A stretch of 64,000 nt of DNA from Haematococcus lacustris (Eukaryota > Chlorophyta > Chlorophyceae > Chlamydomonadales > Haematococcaceae): positions 1,427,054 through 1,491,053 of the forward strand of contig JASKMD010000015.1 of NCBI GenBank assembly GCA_030144725.1. The letters run 5' to 3'. Position 1 is the stretch's first letter; every line of letters begins with the position of its first letter. The position numbers were made by a program, and so were the translations under genes. This document shows, one piece after another, positions 52,200 through 63,661 of the stretch. Below the pieces are notes generated by a model. That model did no database searches. It saw only the letters and a list, made by a program, of their open reading frames with translations, and was not told where the DNA came from.

Positions 52200-52425
52200 C
52201 CCTATGGGGGTTGCGGGTCCCGCCGGTACTCTGCGGCCCGGTGCAACCTTTGCCTTTCCTTGGGCAGCCGGTCATTGACCAACTTGTAGCGCTGCTGGTA
52301 CTCGTTGCCAGGGGTAAGTTAAGACTCCAGGTCATCCCAGCGGCACAGCTCCAGGGGGCGTTACACACTCTCCCCAATGCGTTGGAAGATGAGGCAGGAC
52401 TCGGTATGTAGCTCCAGCCATGGAA
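52200..52425 (-). pseudogene. Fanzor-like relic, copy F, tail only
   Basis: On the minus strand, in shifting frames, the tail order of copies A and B can still be read: FQRIGESV, then RPLELCRWDDLES, then NEYQQRYKLVNDRLPKERQR and HRAAEYRRD. Stops and a frame change interrupt it. The 1.7-kb G-run array begins about 60 bp away on the upstream side, where the RuvC-III motif should be. Confidence 0.4.
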
Positions 52426-52483
52426 GGGCCTGGGATGGATGAGGGCACTGGACCAGCTGCAGCAGGTGGCTGGGCCTGGGCAA

Positions 52484-54220
52484 TGGGGGCGGGGGCGGGG
52501 GCGGGGGCGGGGGCGGGGGCGGGGGCGGGGGCGGGGGCGGGGGCGGGGGCGGGGGCGGGGGCGGGGGCGGGGGCGGGGGCGGGGGCGGGGGCGGGGGCGG
52601 GGGCGGGGGCGGGGGCGGGGGCGGGGGCGGGGCAATGGGGGCCGGGGCAATGGGGGCCGGGGCAATGGGGGCCGGGGCAATGGGGGCCGGGGCAATGGGG
52701 GCCGGGGCAATGGGGGCCGGGGCAATGGGGGCCGGGGCAATGGGGGCCGGGGCAATGGGGGCCGGGGCAATGGGGGCCGGGGCAATGGGGGCCGGGGCAA
52801 TGGGGGCCGGGGCAATGGGGGCCGGGGCAATGGGGGCCGGGGCAATGGGGGCCGGGGCAATGGGGGCCGGGGCAATGGGGGCCGGGGCAATGGGGGCCGG
52901 GGCAATGGGGGCCGGGGCAATGGGGGCGGGGGCAATGGGGGCGGGGGCAATGGGGGCGGGGGCAATGGGGGCGGGGGCAATGGGGGCGGGGGCAATGGGG
53001 GCGGGGGCAATGGGGGCGGGGGCAATGGGGGCGGGGGCAATGGGGGCGGGGGCGGGGGCGGGGCAATGGGGGGCGGGGCAATGGGGGGCGGGGCAATGGG
53101 GGGCGGGGCAATGGGGGGCGGGGCAATGGGGGGCGGGGCAATGGGGGCCGGGGCAATGGGGGCCGGGGCAATGGGGGCGGGGGCGATGGGGGCGGGGGCG
53201 ATGGGGGCGGGGGCGATGGGGGCGGGGGCGATGGGGGCGGGGGCGATGGGGGCGGGGGCGATGGGGGCGGGGGCGATGGGGGCGGGGGCGATGGGGGCGG
53301 GGGCGATGGGGGCGGGGGCGATGGGGGCGGGGGCGATGGGGGCGGGGGCGATGGGGGCGGGGGCGATGGGGGCGGGGGCGATGGGGGCGGGGGCGATGGG
53401 GGCGGGGGCGATGGGGGCGGGGGCGATGGGGGCGGGGGCGATGGGGGCGGGGGCGATGGGGGCGGGGGCGATGGGGGCGGGGGCGATGGGGGCGGGGGCG
53501 ATGGGGGCGGGGGCGATGGGGGCGGGGGCGATGGGGGCGGGGGCGATGGGGGCGGGGGCGATGGGGGCGGGGGCGATGGGGGCGGGGGCGATGGGGGCGG
53601 GGGCGATGGGGGCGGGGGCGATGGGGGCGGGGGCGATGGGGGCGGGGGCGATGGGGGCGGGGGCGATGGGGGCGGGGGCGATGGGGGCGGGGGCGATGGG
53701 GGCGGGGGCGATGGGGGCGGGGGCGATGGGGGCGGGGGCGATGGGGGCGGGGGCGATGGGGGCGGGGGCGATGGGGGCGGGGGCGATGGGGGCGGGGGCG
53801 ATGGGGGCGGGGGCGATGGGGGCGGGGGCGATGGGGGCGGGGGCGATGGGGGCGGGGGCGATGGGGGCGGGGGCGATGGGGGCGGGGGCGATGGGGGCGG
53901 GGGCGATGGGGGCGGGGGCGATGGGGGCGGGGGCGATGGGGGCGGGGGCGATGGGGGCGGGGGCGATGGGGGCGGGGGCGATGGGGGCGGGGGCGATGGG
54001 GGCGGGGGCGATGGGGGCGGGGGCGATGGGGGCGGGGGCGATGGGGGCGGGGGCGATGGGGGCGGGGGCGATGGGGGCGGGGGCGATGGGGGCGGGGGCG
54101 ATGGGGGCGGGGGCGATGGGGGCGGGGGCGATGGGGGCGGGGGCGATGGGGGGCGGGGGCGATGGGGGCGGGGGCGGGGGCGGGGGCGGGGGCGGGGGCG
54201 GGGGCGGGGGCGGGGGCGGA
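52484..54220 (+). repeat. G-run array: (GGGGGC)n, 15-bp GGGGGC-GGGGC-RAT units, (GGGGGC)n
   Basis: Three parts. About 52484-52632 holds some 25 GGGGGC hexamers. About 52633-54165 holds roughly 100 units of 15 bp. About 54166-54220 is hexamers again. The 15-bp units come in blocks: GGGGGCCGGGGCAAT (52633-52918), GGGGGCGGGGGCAAT (to 53040), GGGGGGCGGGGCAAT (53060-53140), then GGGGGCGGGGGCGAT (to 54150). G runs of four or more occur every 6-8 nt for 1.7 kb on one strand. The five long ORFs across it are artefacts of the unit length. Confidence 0.97.
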
Positions 54221-54590
54221 GGCCCCTTGATGTGCTCAACAAAGGCACCAGCCGGACCGGGCCGCCCCCGCGAGCTCAGCAGCTGGCTGGGCCGCCCAGC
54301 TATGCCTAACCCAGGCAGACCAGGCCAGGAGTGGGTGTGCGTGCGCGACAAGGGCCTGCTACGGAAGTGGCAGCGGTGGCACCAGCGGCAGCAGTAGTGC
54401 CATGTGTATCATGTCATCAATCAGACAAACAAACAATTTGATTGCCCCTTACAAAGGGGATGTGTGCGAGAGAGAGTCATGCATAGGGCAGGGTAGGGCT
54501 CCTAGCGACTCCTAGGTTAGGGACACACACCGGTCACTCACTGCTGCGGAGAAGTCCTAGGGGCTCACCAGGATCTTCAAGGCCGACAAA
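54221..54590. other. Short segment between G-run array and Fanzor-like relic
   Basis: The plus strand reads NPGRPGQEWVCVRDKGLLRKWQRWHQRQQ-stop (about 54309-54397), protein-like and ending in a Gln-rich tail; it may be the end of another degenerate mobile ORF. The rest is featureless. Confidence 0.3.
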
Positions 54591-56050
54591 CTAGCCAACA
54601 AAGGGCCAGTGTGTGAGTGCACTACACATGCCCCTCCCCCCATCCCAGGCATGTGCAGGCCCCTTAAGCCCCTCTAGCAGCAGCCCCTCAAGCCCCTCTG
54701 GCAGCAGCAGCCCAGCAGCCCAGCAGCAAACACCTCTGGCCCCTCTGGCAGCAGCAGCTCCCAGCAGCAGGCCCCTCTGACAGCAGCAGCAGCAACGAGC
54801 GCCCACCAGCTGATATAGGCAAGAGCCTAGCTGACAAGCGGGCGTTTCAGTTTGACACAGCTACCCAGATGGGCGTTGGATCCCAGCGCCATCCAGGCAG
54901 TCAGACCAGCCTCGGGGTTGTGGGTTGAGGATGGCATTGTGGGCTATCCAGGGGGGTAGGCTAACCAGGGATTTCTGATAGGCAGATTCTCAATGATGGG
55001 GTCAGTGTGTGTGCACTATACATTCCCCCCATCCTATGGAGCAGCAGGCCCCTCTGGCCCATCTAGCAGCAGCAGCAGCTCAGCAGCAGGCTCCTCCAGC
55101 CCTTCTGGCACCAGCAGCAGGCCCTTGGGCAACAGCAGCTGCGGCAAGCGCCCATCAGCTGACATTGGCATGGGCATGGCTGATAAGCTGGCGTTGCAAT
55201 GTGACCCAGCCACTTATATGGGCATGGGGTTGGACCCTTGGCGTCACCAAGGCAGTCAGCACAGCCTAGGGGTTGTGGGATGAGGATGGCATACTGGACA
55301 GCTTCTACAGGTGCAAGCTGACCAGCAGCCTGATCCTGGCTCGCCGCGACACTCAGCGGTGGAATGACAACGTCAAGCTCCAGCTGCAGCCGCCCCAGCA
55401 GGCACCTCCCTGGTGGCCATCCAGCGGCCTGTGGTCGTCACCCCGGCCACCTCGGATGCAGTGTAGAAGGAGTACTTGCACCCCAAGTGGGCAGAGCATG
55501 CTTCTGCAGAAGCTCAGGCTGTACGGGGAAGGGTCCCAGAGCGCTTCTTGAAGATGGTGGGTGTGCTGATGGCAGGGGAAAAGGAGCGAGGCTGCTGAAT
55601 GCCTCCCTTGTGACATGCTGTGTGCCATTGCCTCAGTCCTGCCCATGATGGCACGCGCATTGTGTCTTGTGTGCCGTGCAGCTGGAGATGGAGGCAGCTA
55701 AGGTGTCCCAGCAGCGGTGGGGGGCACGCAAGCAGCTGGTGGTGTTCTTTGGCAATGCTGGCCTTGGCACGCGGGGTGGGTGGGGCACCAATGCCGTGCT
55801 GCGGGCTTGCCGCAAGGTGGTGGAGAGGCATGGAGGGCAAGGTGTTGACAGTGGAAGAGTTCCACACCAGGCACGTGAGAGGCATCTGGAACGGCTGGCA
55901 GCTTCTACAGGTTTTGTTGTTCGAGGTTGTGATGGCATACTGAGCAGCTTCTACAGGTGCAAGCTGATCCGGAGACAACTGTGGCATGAGAATGGCTTGA
56001 CCCATTGGCCCCAAGTCTCCAAGCCCAAGGCCCCAAGCCTCGAGTTGTAA
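54590..56050 (+). pseudogene. Fanzor-like element relic, copy E, RuvC-I to RuvC-II region, rearranged
   Basis: The most complete copy. A segment at 54605-54945 is repeated in diverged form at 55003-55298 (GTCAGTGTGTG, Ser-rich repeats, ATATGGGCATGGGG, GGTTGTGGG). Then come RRDTQRWNDN (about 55345), a region matching the linker, and at 55667-55830 QLEMEAAKVSQQRWGARKQL followed by VVFFGNAGLGTRGGWGTNAVL and ACRKVVER. One frame over, at 55836-55868, is GKVLTVEEFHT, the RuvC-II site, where TnpB/Fanzor have an Asp/Glu-Glu-x-x-Thr signature. After 55912 the segment GATGGCATACTG-CAGCTTCTACAGGTGCAAGCTG repeats 55283-55316. Several stops and frame changes make it inactive. Confidence 0.55.
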
Positions 56051-56813
56051 GGGAGACATGCGCTGTCGTCCTCTTGCACCCCAGCCATTGCCAGACGCAG
56101 GTATGTCTCCTCGCCTATCAGAGGGTCTGCACAAAATGGGCTGACCTATTGCGCCATACCCTGCCAGTTCCTAAGCATGCCAACCTACCGCCTGTCCCAT
56201 GGCAGCTGCTTGTCAAGGATGTGTGTGCTCATCCATGTTAGATGGCCAGACTCTCAGCAGCCTCTTGTGATAGAACACTGAATGACTCTATAACGTGGAG
56301 GAAGAGGGCACATGAATCTTTTCGTGCTGCAAGCGCTGTACACAAATGCTACTTGCCTCATCTCTGCCCCTCGCTGCCCCAGACCCTCTCCAACCCACCT
56401 CCACCCTACACATCACAAGTCTAAGGATACACTTAAGACAGTGCCGAAAGACCACCAAAGAGTGGGCACGGCTCAGGAGCATGAGCTGGGCCTAAACAAA
56501 AACCTACCGGTTGTGATGCTCGCACATGCACAGGCAAGGGCATAGCCTTGCCTAGGTTGGATGTCGATGTAAGAGGACCAGCAGATGCCACAACTAGGAT
56601 CGTGAAGGAGGCATGCCTTTGCACTTAGCTTGTCCTCAGTACACCATGCGCCACATTGACCATACCCTGAAGGTCTGCTGGCTAGGAACCTGATGCTGCC
56701 CAATACTCCAAGCAAACATCTAGGTATGAATCTGTACGTCAAATGCGTTCCAATGTAAATGTTAGGCGGATGGCGCAGGCGCGACGCTCGCTTTCGCGTC
56801 GTGTTTAAGCTAC
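56051..56813. other. Intergenic, no supported gene
   Basis: Short ORFs only, no motif, no array. Confidence 0.4.
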
Positions 56814-57395
56814 TCACAACCTACACGACATCGAGTAGACGCCGTAGGTATTTCTTCGCAGTGCGCAGAGTGTGATTGTGCAACCATATGTAGTGCAGTG
56901 TCCCACAAGTTTGCGTGTTTGCGGCTTCTGCTGCTGCAACGCGACTTCTGCAAGCGAAAGATAGATGTTAACATACCTTGGAACGCTGTTGACTCTCGCA
57001 GCATCCTGGCTTGCTGGTGGGAGGAGCTGACACTGCGCAAACGTCAAGGGGAACGAGAAGGGCCACATCTGTTCTGCCTGTTTTACTGCCACAGTTTGCC
57101 ACGCTGGGGACGCCACGGGCTCCGGCTTCCCTTTCTTTGACAACTGCCGACGCAGCTTGAGCGAGACGCGCTTTGATTTACGCTTCGTTCGGTATGCGAG
57201 GAAGTTGTTCGGCGCATCGTCCTTGTAGCGATTGCAAGGCCATCCATCCTCATCACACGCCTTCTGCAGCGAGACGGTGGACCCCGTGCAAGGCAGCGTG
57301 TTTTGCTGGGCAGTATTTGTCAAGCCAGCCTCAACGTGCTCCTCACCACAAAGGCGGTGCTGCGACACAACCTTCTCCAAAGTCAAGCTGTACAC
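56814..57395 (-). CDS. ORF of 193 residues, unknown, doubtful
   Basis: Unlike most ORFs here its composition is not repetitive: ACDEDGWPCNRYKDDAPNN, FLAYRTKRKSKRVSLKLRRQ (strongly basic), then KQAEQMWPFSFPLTFAQ. The basic stretch could bind nucleic acid. Possible splice signals inside (GTATGT at about 56976, TTGCAG at about 56950) would leave an intron of only about 29 nt. No family is recognised; it could be part of an element or an antisense ORF upstream of the pherophorin gene. Confidence 0.3.
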   Translation of the reverse strand: MYSLTLEKVVSQHRLCGEEHVEAGLTNTAQQNTLPCTGSTVSLQKACDEDGWPCNRYKDDAPNNFLAYRTKRKSKRVSLKLRRQLSKKGKPEPVASPAWQTVAVKQAEQMWPFSFPLTFAQCQLLPPASQDAARVNSVPRYVNIYLSLAEVALQQQKPQTRKLVGHCTTYGCTITLCALRRNTYGVYSMSCRL

Positions 57396-57438
57396 AAGTT
57401 AGTGAAACTCCTGCAACAAGCAGTCATCATTACTGCAG

Positions 57439-59413
57439 CATTTGTTGTGCCCATGCAGCTGCAAGGATGCATATGGTTGTCAGGTTAGTATATATGTTTG
57501 TACACTGGCTGCAGATCCGGAGTGCAACAGAAGCTTTGACACAATGCGTGTGACATCTCCACTGGCAAACGTTAATTTTACCGTATCTGTTTCTCAAGGT
57601 ACGAGTTGTGCTGTCGCCAGCTCCCTTCTGTCAGCACAATGCCTGATTATACGCTAATTATGCCGGGACCGTGCTTGTGCAGATAATGTGTGTTCTGCAA
57701 GGTCGGAGACGAGTTGTGTGAAGTTCACGCAGTTCAGAGCATTCGGAGTCTCAGAGGCTAATGGCACAACCTTGTGCATCCGCATGAGGCCTTCCAGTGG
57801 TGAGCACACTCCCTGCCCAAGACTTGATGTCCATCTTCCCCCGCATCACCTGCAACCAGATGTAGTGCACTGCCATGTGCTAGCCTGCTTTGCTTTGCTG
57901 AGGTGCTGAGATCACCTGCCTTGTTGACTTGCCGCCTAGTTGGCTTTAGTGCAGAGGACTTTTGGGTGTAGCATGTGGGAGTGCCCAGCACAGCCACAGT
58001 GAGGTTGCTGACACTCATACACTTAGAGTGTGACAAACTGCTACACTTGATGCTTTGCCTGCCTGTGTATCCTATGCCAATGCTTCGCTGCCACTGCGCA
58101 TGCACAGGAGGGAGCTGTAGCACCCTACAGCAGATCACCAACCCTGTTCTTGCTGGCCGCTCCTTGTTTGAGTTGGGGCTTTACGATGTGAAGGTGGACA
58201 ACTACGAGTGCTGCCCAACGTTTGCGTACAACCTGGGTGGGTGCTGTAATCCACGCAATCTAGTTCTCACCCATCTGCCCACCTTGCATGCCTTGCTCTT
58301 CTTTGTTTGTCCTAGTTTGCCATGCAATGCTACTACCTTTATGGTGTTTTGCAGCTGGTGACTTCCCCCTTCCCCCAGTGCCACCATCACCCCCCCCCCC
58401 GCACAGCCACCCCTCCCAACCTCGTCCCTGTCTCCGTCTCCCCCCCCCAACCGAGTTCTCCCCCTCCCTCCCCCATTACACCCCCTCCACCCTCTCCCCC
58501 TCCACCCCGCCCTCCCTCCCCCGGGCCCCCCTCACCGTCACCCCCCTCCACCTCCACCTCCTTCCCCTTCGCCACCCTCACCCTTTCCCCTTCCGCCACC
58601 CTCTCCCCTTCCCACGCCATCCCCCTCCCCCCTCCCTCCTTCGCCCCCACTCAACCCACCTCTTCCCAGTCCCCCGCCATCCCCAGCAAGAAAGGGGCCT
58701 CCTGCACGTCTCCCTGGCCCACCCCGCCCACCTCCACGCCCCCCAAGGCCTCCTCCCCCGCCTCCCCCTCCTCCTTTCTAAAGGCGTAACTGTGAGGTTG
58801 CAATGCTATGTGTACGTCAATCTGGACATACCCTCAGCGCCCCAAGCCCGTCCCTGCACCAGCCTCCACGCTTTGGATGCAGTAACCCTCATGCCATTGG
58901 ATGGAAAGCAGCCCAGCAGGGAGCGTGGAACATCATATGATTTGTCATCCGCCTTTAGGTGAAGGATCTAGCACCCATGATTTACACTGCTGTGCAGCAG
59001 CCACGCCCACCAGGGCTACCAATGCTGAGGTGGCTGACTGACCAGGTAAACCGCTAAACACGCAGCAACTTACGGAGATGGTGGTGCTCGCCAAAGCTGT
59101 GTTGCACCCTTGCCGCCTGCCAAGGGCTGGGACAACCTGGACACATGTGATCCATGGATGGTTTACGTTGATGGCGCACATTGAAGTCAACTTGCATCAT
59201 GCATTAACGCATGGGGTAAGCACGCGAATTGTCGGACGTGTCTTCACCCCCTAGGGCTATTGCTGTCTGTTGCCAAGTTCATGGAGGATTGCAAGGAGTA
59301 ATCAGTTTCTTTCCAGCGCAACCTTTGAGCCCTACAGCTCTCGTGCTACCCCAAAGCAAGAAGCTGTGCCACTCATTACTGACCTCGAGGCTTGCTATGC
59401 TAATGTGACTTGA
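57439..59413 (+). CDS. Pherophorin-like cell-wall glycoprotein, N-terminus unresolved
   Basis: Exons 57439(?)-57598, 57683-57799, 58108-58236, 58355-58958 and 59317-59413 agree in phase. The first domain has the Cys pattern of pherophorin (DUF3707) domains: CPCSCKDAYGCQVSIYVC, VNFTVSVSQDNVCS, TTLCIRMRPSSGGSCSTL, and the typical closing DNYECCPTF. A Pro/Ser-rich rod of about 130 residues follows (PPVPPSPPPPHSHPSQP), expected to be hydroxyproline-glycosylated. The C-terminal part is QCYVYVNLDIPSAP and ATFEPYSSRATPKQE. Pherophorins build the extracellular matrix of Volvocales. The signal peptide and first exon are not identified. A second frame across the rod reads more SPPPP repeats, but it does not fit the splice phases. 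Confidence 0.7.
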
Positions 59414-59745
59414 GTGCTAGCCAGGCTTGCAGTATTCAGTAAGGAGTAAGTGCAGTGCATAGCGATACCTCTCTTCGCTTTGGAACTCCACCTGTATGAT
59501 ATCCCTATCCTCCTGTGGAACCCCTACACTTCTTCACTGTCCGATGCATCACGGTTACGTTTACGCTGCCTGTCTCGCTGCATCCCCTATCAAGCTCTAC
59601 AGCGGTTATCAATGCTACGTTACATGCCTGCTTACTTACAACCGTTTTAAGGATTTAGCCACCAACCACCAACCCTCATGGCTTGCTTCCTGGGGTTGCT
59701 GGTGCTAACACTGCTACATGCTCTTAACCAGCGCCCAAGCAGCAA

Positions 59746-61289
59746 ATGGGGCGCCGCAAGCACGTGATGCAAGGCTTGGGAAATGAACTTGAAGCACCAA
59801 CAGCAGGACAGCGGGTTGTGAGAGCTGTCGGTTCCCGCGGCGGCAACATCGTGGAGGTATGCGGGGTGCCGCTGCGATGGTGCGACGCCACCTACCCCTC
59901 ACCTGCAGCGACCTGACCTGCCCAGGTGGAGTTCCCAAACGGCGGCACCACTCTTTGCATACTGCCTCAAAAGTTCAATAAAACACTGTACGTTAAGAAA
60001 GGAGGGTACCTGCTAATTGCAGAAAGTGCAGCGCCTGGCAGCAGCAATGCCACAGCAGCCCTGTGCGCGCGGCCATCATCACCCAGCAGCCATCAGGAGC
60101 AGCCTGTGTCAAGCCCAGGCACCCAAGCCAGCGCGGCCGGGTGTGGGAAAATGCTGGCGACCAAGAAGGTAAGCAGGCCCAGCAGTAAAGCAGGAGTGAG
60201 GCCTCTACAGTTGAGCACCTCAGCCCTGGCTATTTCTTTGCCTGGGCCCAACCCGATGCTGCTTGCTCTACTGCTACTAGTGATGGGCTGAGCATGGCCA
60301 CAGAAGGCACTTGACTAAGCAGCTGCCTCCTCCTCCCCCTCCTCCCCCTCCTTCCCCTCCTCCTCCTCCTCCCCCTCATCATTACATGGCGTTAGGCAAA
60401 CATGGCGTGTTGTCATACATGCTGTAGCGCCTAGTATGGGGACCATGGCTTGCTGCGACCCAGCCTTTGCTCACATGCATGTGCATGTGTGAGCGGTGCA
60501 GCCTCCAAACTGTGTGTAGACTCCTTCACCTGCACGACCTTGCCCCTCTGCCTGCCTAGCTCACTTGACCTCTTCTTCACTGAGTGCCAGGCTGCCTGCA
60601 CCACCTCAGCCCCACAGCCCCCTGGGATGCTGGTCTTCTGCTGGCTCAGTGTACCCGCCCCGGATGCTCTGTTCGCCTGGCCTGCATGCCTGACGATGCT
60701 CATTGGGAGACAGCACGTGTAGGCCTCAGCCCTCCAACACCATCTGCATGGGCTGCTGCCAGTCAGCCCAAGTCACTGCTGCTGCTTGACTGCCGTTGTC
60801 TGTCAGCCTGGCGCTGAGCTGTGGCATGTGGCCTGGCAGTGTGTGGCTCTGAGAGACCACTCCTGTCACCTAACCCATGCTTGATGAAGCTGGCGACGTT
60901 CAATTGTGCTGTGTGCTGCACAACTGCGAATGCCATGTAATGCTGCTGCTGCCGCCACGGTGTTCTTGGATGTAACGTGCTGAAGTGTGGTATGCAGCTG
61001 TGCAGGCCGCAACTGGAGGCTTGGCCCCAGCTGGCAATCCAACACAGCTCCCTGCACCACAGGACAACCAGCTAGAGGGGAGCACTTCACAGGGGTCCGG
61101 CCTCAGCCCTGTGGCACATCCACCATCCCTGACCCCGACATCCACCACACCGCCAGCCACACAGGCCGTCCTGCCAGCTTCAGCGTCAGCTCCACCCCCA
61201 GCAGGGGGTGCAGCAAAGGTCACTGGTCACATCGTGGCAGTGCTGTATGACAGCCACATCAAGCAGCTGAAGAGATATCCTGGGGTGTG
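59746..61289 (+). CDS. EIF1AD: EIF1AD-type S1/OB-fold RNA-binding protein, 3' end unresolved
   Basis: Exons 59746-59856, 59926-60168 and 61006-61289 join in phase for at least 212 residues. It begins MGRRKHVMQGLGNELEAP, like the KRKHV start of animal EIF1AD. The eIF1A-like OB fold is then QRVVRAVGSRGGNIVEVEFPNG, LCILPQKFNKTLYVKKGGYLLIAE and, after an inserted Ala/Pro/Ser-rich linker of about 120 residues, KVTGHIVAVLYDSHIKQLKRYPGVW. In the human and plant proteins the last strand follows almost directly, so the linker is the unusual part. Exon 3 ends at GTG-TG/GTGAGT; the next exon (expected to start a W-P-x-x-F continuation) was not found. The family binds RNA and is linked to 40S biogenesis and stress responses. 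Confidence 0.8.
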
Positions 61290-62126
61290 GTGAGTGAGAT
61301 GCCTCACACATCTGCCTGGACTGCCAGGTCCTGGTTGTGCCACATGCAGTTGCGCTGTGCACCCCCCTGCCCCACTCCCTCCTGATGTCTGGACGCCAAC
61401 TTTGGGCCTGACGCACACCCACAGACAGTGTGTTTGTTGCCTGATGCCCTGTTGCCTGTTGACCCTCCCAGACTCATCTGCCACCACCACCCGCACGCCG
61501 TCCTGCTCACCCTCCCCGGGCCTTCAGCCTGCTGACTTCCACGCGCACCCACACACCACCAGGACCCCTGCCCCTTGCCGCCCCTTCCTGCCCCTTCCTG
61601 CCCCTTCCTGCCCCACACTGCCCTCCAGCACCCAGTTTGCCCACATGCCGGGCAGGAAGCAGTGTCTGTACCCTTGCGTGCGCTCACGTGCTAACACAGG
61701 CCGCATGAGTTCACAAGCTCGCCAGGAACCAAGGGAGAAGATTCAGGTAATCCAGCATCTCCTGCTCATCACCCCTGCGGGCAGCATGTGCCCAAGGAAA
61801 AGGAGCATCATAGGACCCATGCTAAGGTTTACACTTTTCAAACAATGCGAACCTCACACTCAGTGCATGACTGCCTGCCACATACACTGTCATTGTGGCC
61901 TGAGATAGGCATGACAAATGAGTGCTGATTCAGGCTCAGAGGCGCAACAGCGCACATACAGCTGGGCCTCAGGCTGTGGCTAGGCCGCAGGCTGTGGCTG
62001 GGCCTCGGGAAGCCATTCGCAGCCCAGCCAGACTGACTGGGTGCAGCTTCGGCGGGCGTTGCTTGTGCTCCTTGGGGTGGGCAACATGCCGTCCCAACCC
62101 CATCACCTGCCTAGCTCCAACCCTGA
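61290..62126. other. Probable downstream intron or 3' flank of EIF1AD, no exon fixed
   Basis: C-rich with a CTTCCTGCCC repeat (61580-61615). An open stretch from an acceptor at about 61629 (CACCCAGTTTGCC) to a donor CAG/GTAATC (61746) is phase-compatible with EIF1AD exon 3 but has no family similarity that I can see. Confidence 0.3.
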
Positions 62127-62191
62127 GGGCTGGGCTGGGCTGGGCTGGGCTGGGCTGGGCTGGGCTGGGCTGGGCTGGGCTGGGCTGGGCT
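62127..62191. repeat. (GGGCT)n pentanucleotide tract, 13 units
   Basis: Perfect 65-bp run, reverse complement of the (AGCCC)n/(CCCAG)n arrays at 29971 and 63662. Confidence 0.97.
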
Positions 62192-63661
62192 AGGCTGCCT
62201 TCCCCTTGCCTTTCGCCCTCACCATCCTGGGGTGGGTGGGATGGGTGGCTAGCTGGGCTCGGCAGCCTCCTAAGCCTTAGTGCGCTGGGCACGCATGGCT
62301 GTGGGGAAGGGTTGGTTCCTGACCCTCAGGCTGTTGGCTGTGTTGAAGCAGTGTGATCTGGTGTGAGATCACATGGGGGCAGCATGTCAGGCCCTTGGCT
62401 GGCAGCTGGCCAGTCGCAGCACTGGCTCCATCCTTTGTGGGGCTCCATCCTTTGTTGGGTGGCTCACCTGGTGAGGGCGGCCAGGTTGTGGCCTGGCTGG
62501 TGGCTTGTGCACTAGCTCTTCCTCACACCACTGCTGGCCAAGCACTGTTAAGGCAACCCAGCCTGTGCTCCTTCCAGCCAGTGTCACCACCATGCCCCAC
62601 CGCTGGCCTGTGCCGCAGGGTGATGTGGTCTGTGCGCCTTCCCTGTGTATCAACTGTCAGTCACTTGAACGCATGGGGACCTGCTCTTACAGCCTAGCTA
62701 CCTTTGCAACGTACAGCATCAGCTGCTGCTGCTGCTGCCCTCATGTGTACAACATCAGGTGCTGCTATGCCCACTTGAAATGAAGACTGTGTGACCGCCT
62801 AGACTGTGCGACAGATATGCTACCATGTGGGGTGACTACATATTCAAACCGTGAACCACATTTATTTGAGATGGAAATAAGATTGCCCCAGCCTCAGAAC
62901 AAAGTGAGTGCCTCGGCTTATAAGTGATTGTTGCTAGAAGATGGTTACGCGAGAAGTAGACGTCAGTGAGTTTACTCAGTGGCAGCTGGCACTAGCAGCT
63001 GAAAGAAAGAAAAGAAGGAAGGATGGGAGGAATAAAAGAAGTCTACGGCATGCCCTTGCTACCCTCCGACCAGTAGGTGGGAGTGGGGGGAAGGGTTGCC
63101 AGGCTACTGGGCGCACCCAGTGGTCATGTCAACATCCTCCCCGTCCCACTAAGAGCTGATCTACATCAGTTGTGCGTTCCGTGGCCAAGGCTGGTATGCC
63201 GGCACCTTGTGCTCATTGATGGCTATTTCCGCAGGTGCCAACACCTCATCGCTCGGTGAGGAGGCAACCATTGACGAGTGCAGTGATGGAAGCGGTGATG
63301 ACAGCATGCTGGTACCTCTTCACCTCAATACCAACCGAAAGGTCATTGTGCACTATGCATCGAGCGGTGATGACGACAGCGATTGATGTAGCGGGGGCGG
63401 GCAGCGAGTTAAACCTGTTAAGTTCCCGGCAGCTGCTAGTACGCTGGGATGACAGCACGCCACAATGCAAAGCCAGCCAATGTAGACGTAACAAAATGTA
63501 TGTTTTGTTGAGCGTCCATTGACAAGACTCCTGTGATTGCTCATTGAGAACGCTAAGGCAGTGTATGTGATGACCGCTCGCCCGCCCACCAGCTTAGCTC
63601 TATTCTCCATCTTTTTATACCGATTCCACACACAATTCAATACATCATGATGCACACATCC
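62192..63661. other. No supported gene
   Basis: A plus-strand ORF from 62941 begins MVTREVDVSEFTQWQLALAAERKKRRKD, which has protein-like composition and could be an exon, but has no recognised family. The region is otherwise featureless. Confidence 0.35.

Noticed and set aside
52195..54397. Five overlapping ORFs of 530-718 residues
   Set aside because: They are produced by 15-bp and 6-bp units that never make a stop codon. No non-repeat protein sequence supports them.
58322..58789. SPPPP-rich frame as the true pherophorin rod
   Set aside because: It looks more typical, but it does not fit the splice phase of the flanking exons and ends in a stop, whereas the chosen frame is open over 200 codons and links both sides. 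A sequencing indel in the C runs could still change this.
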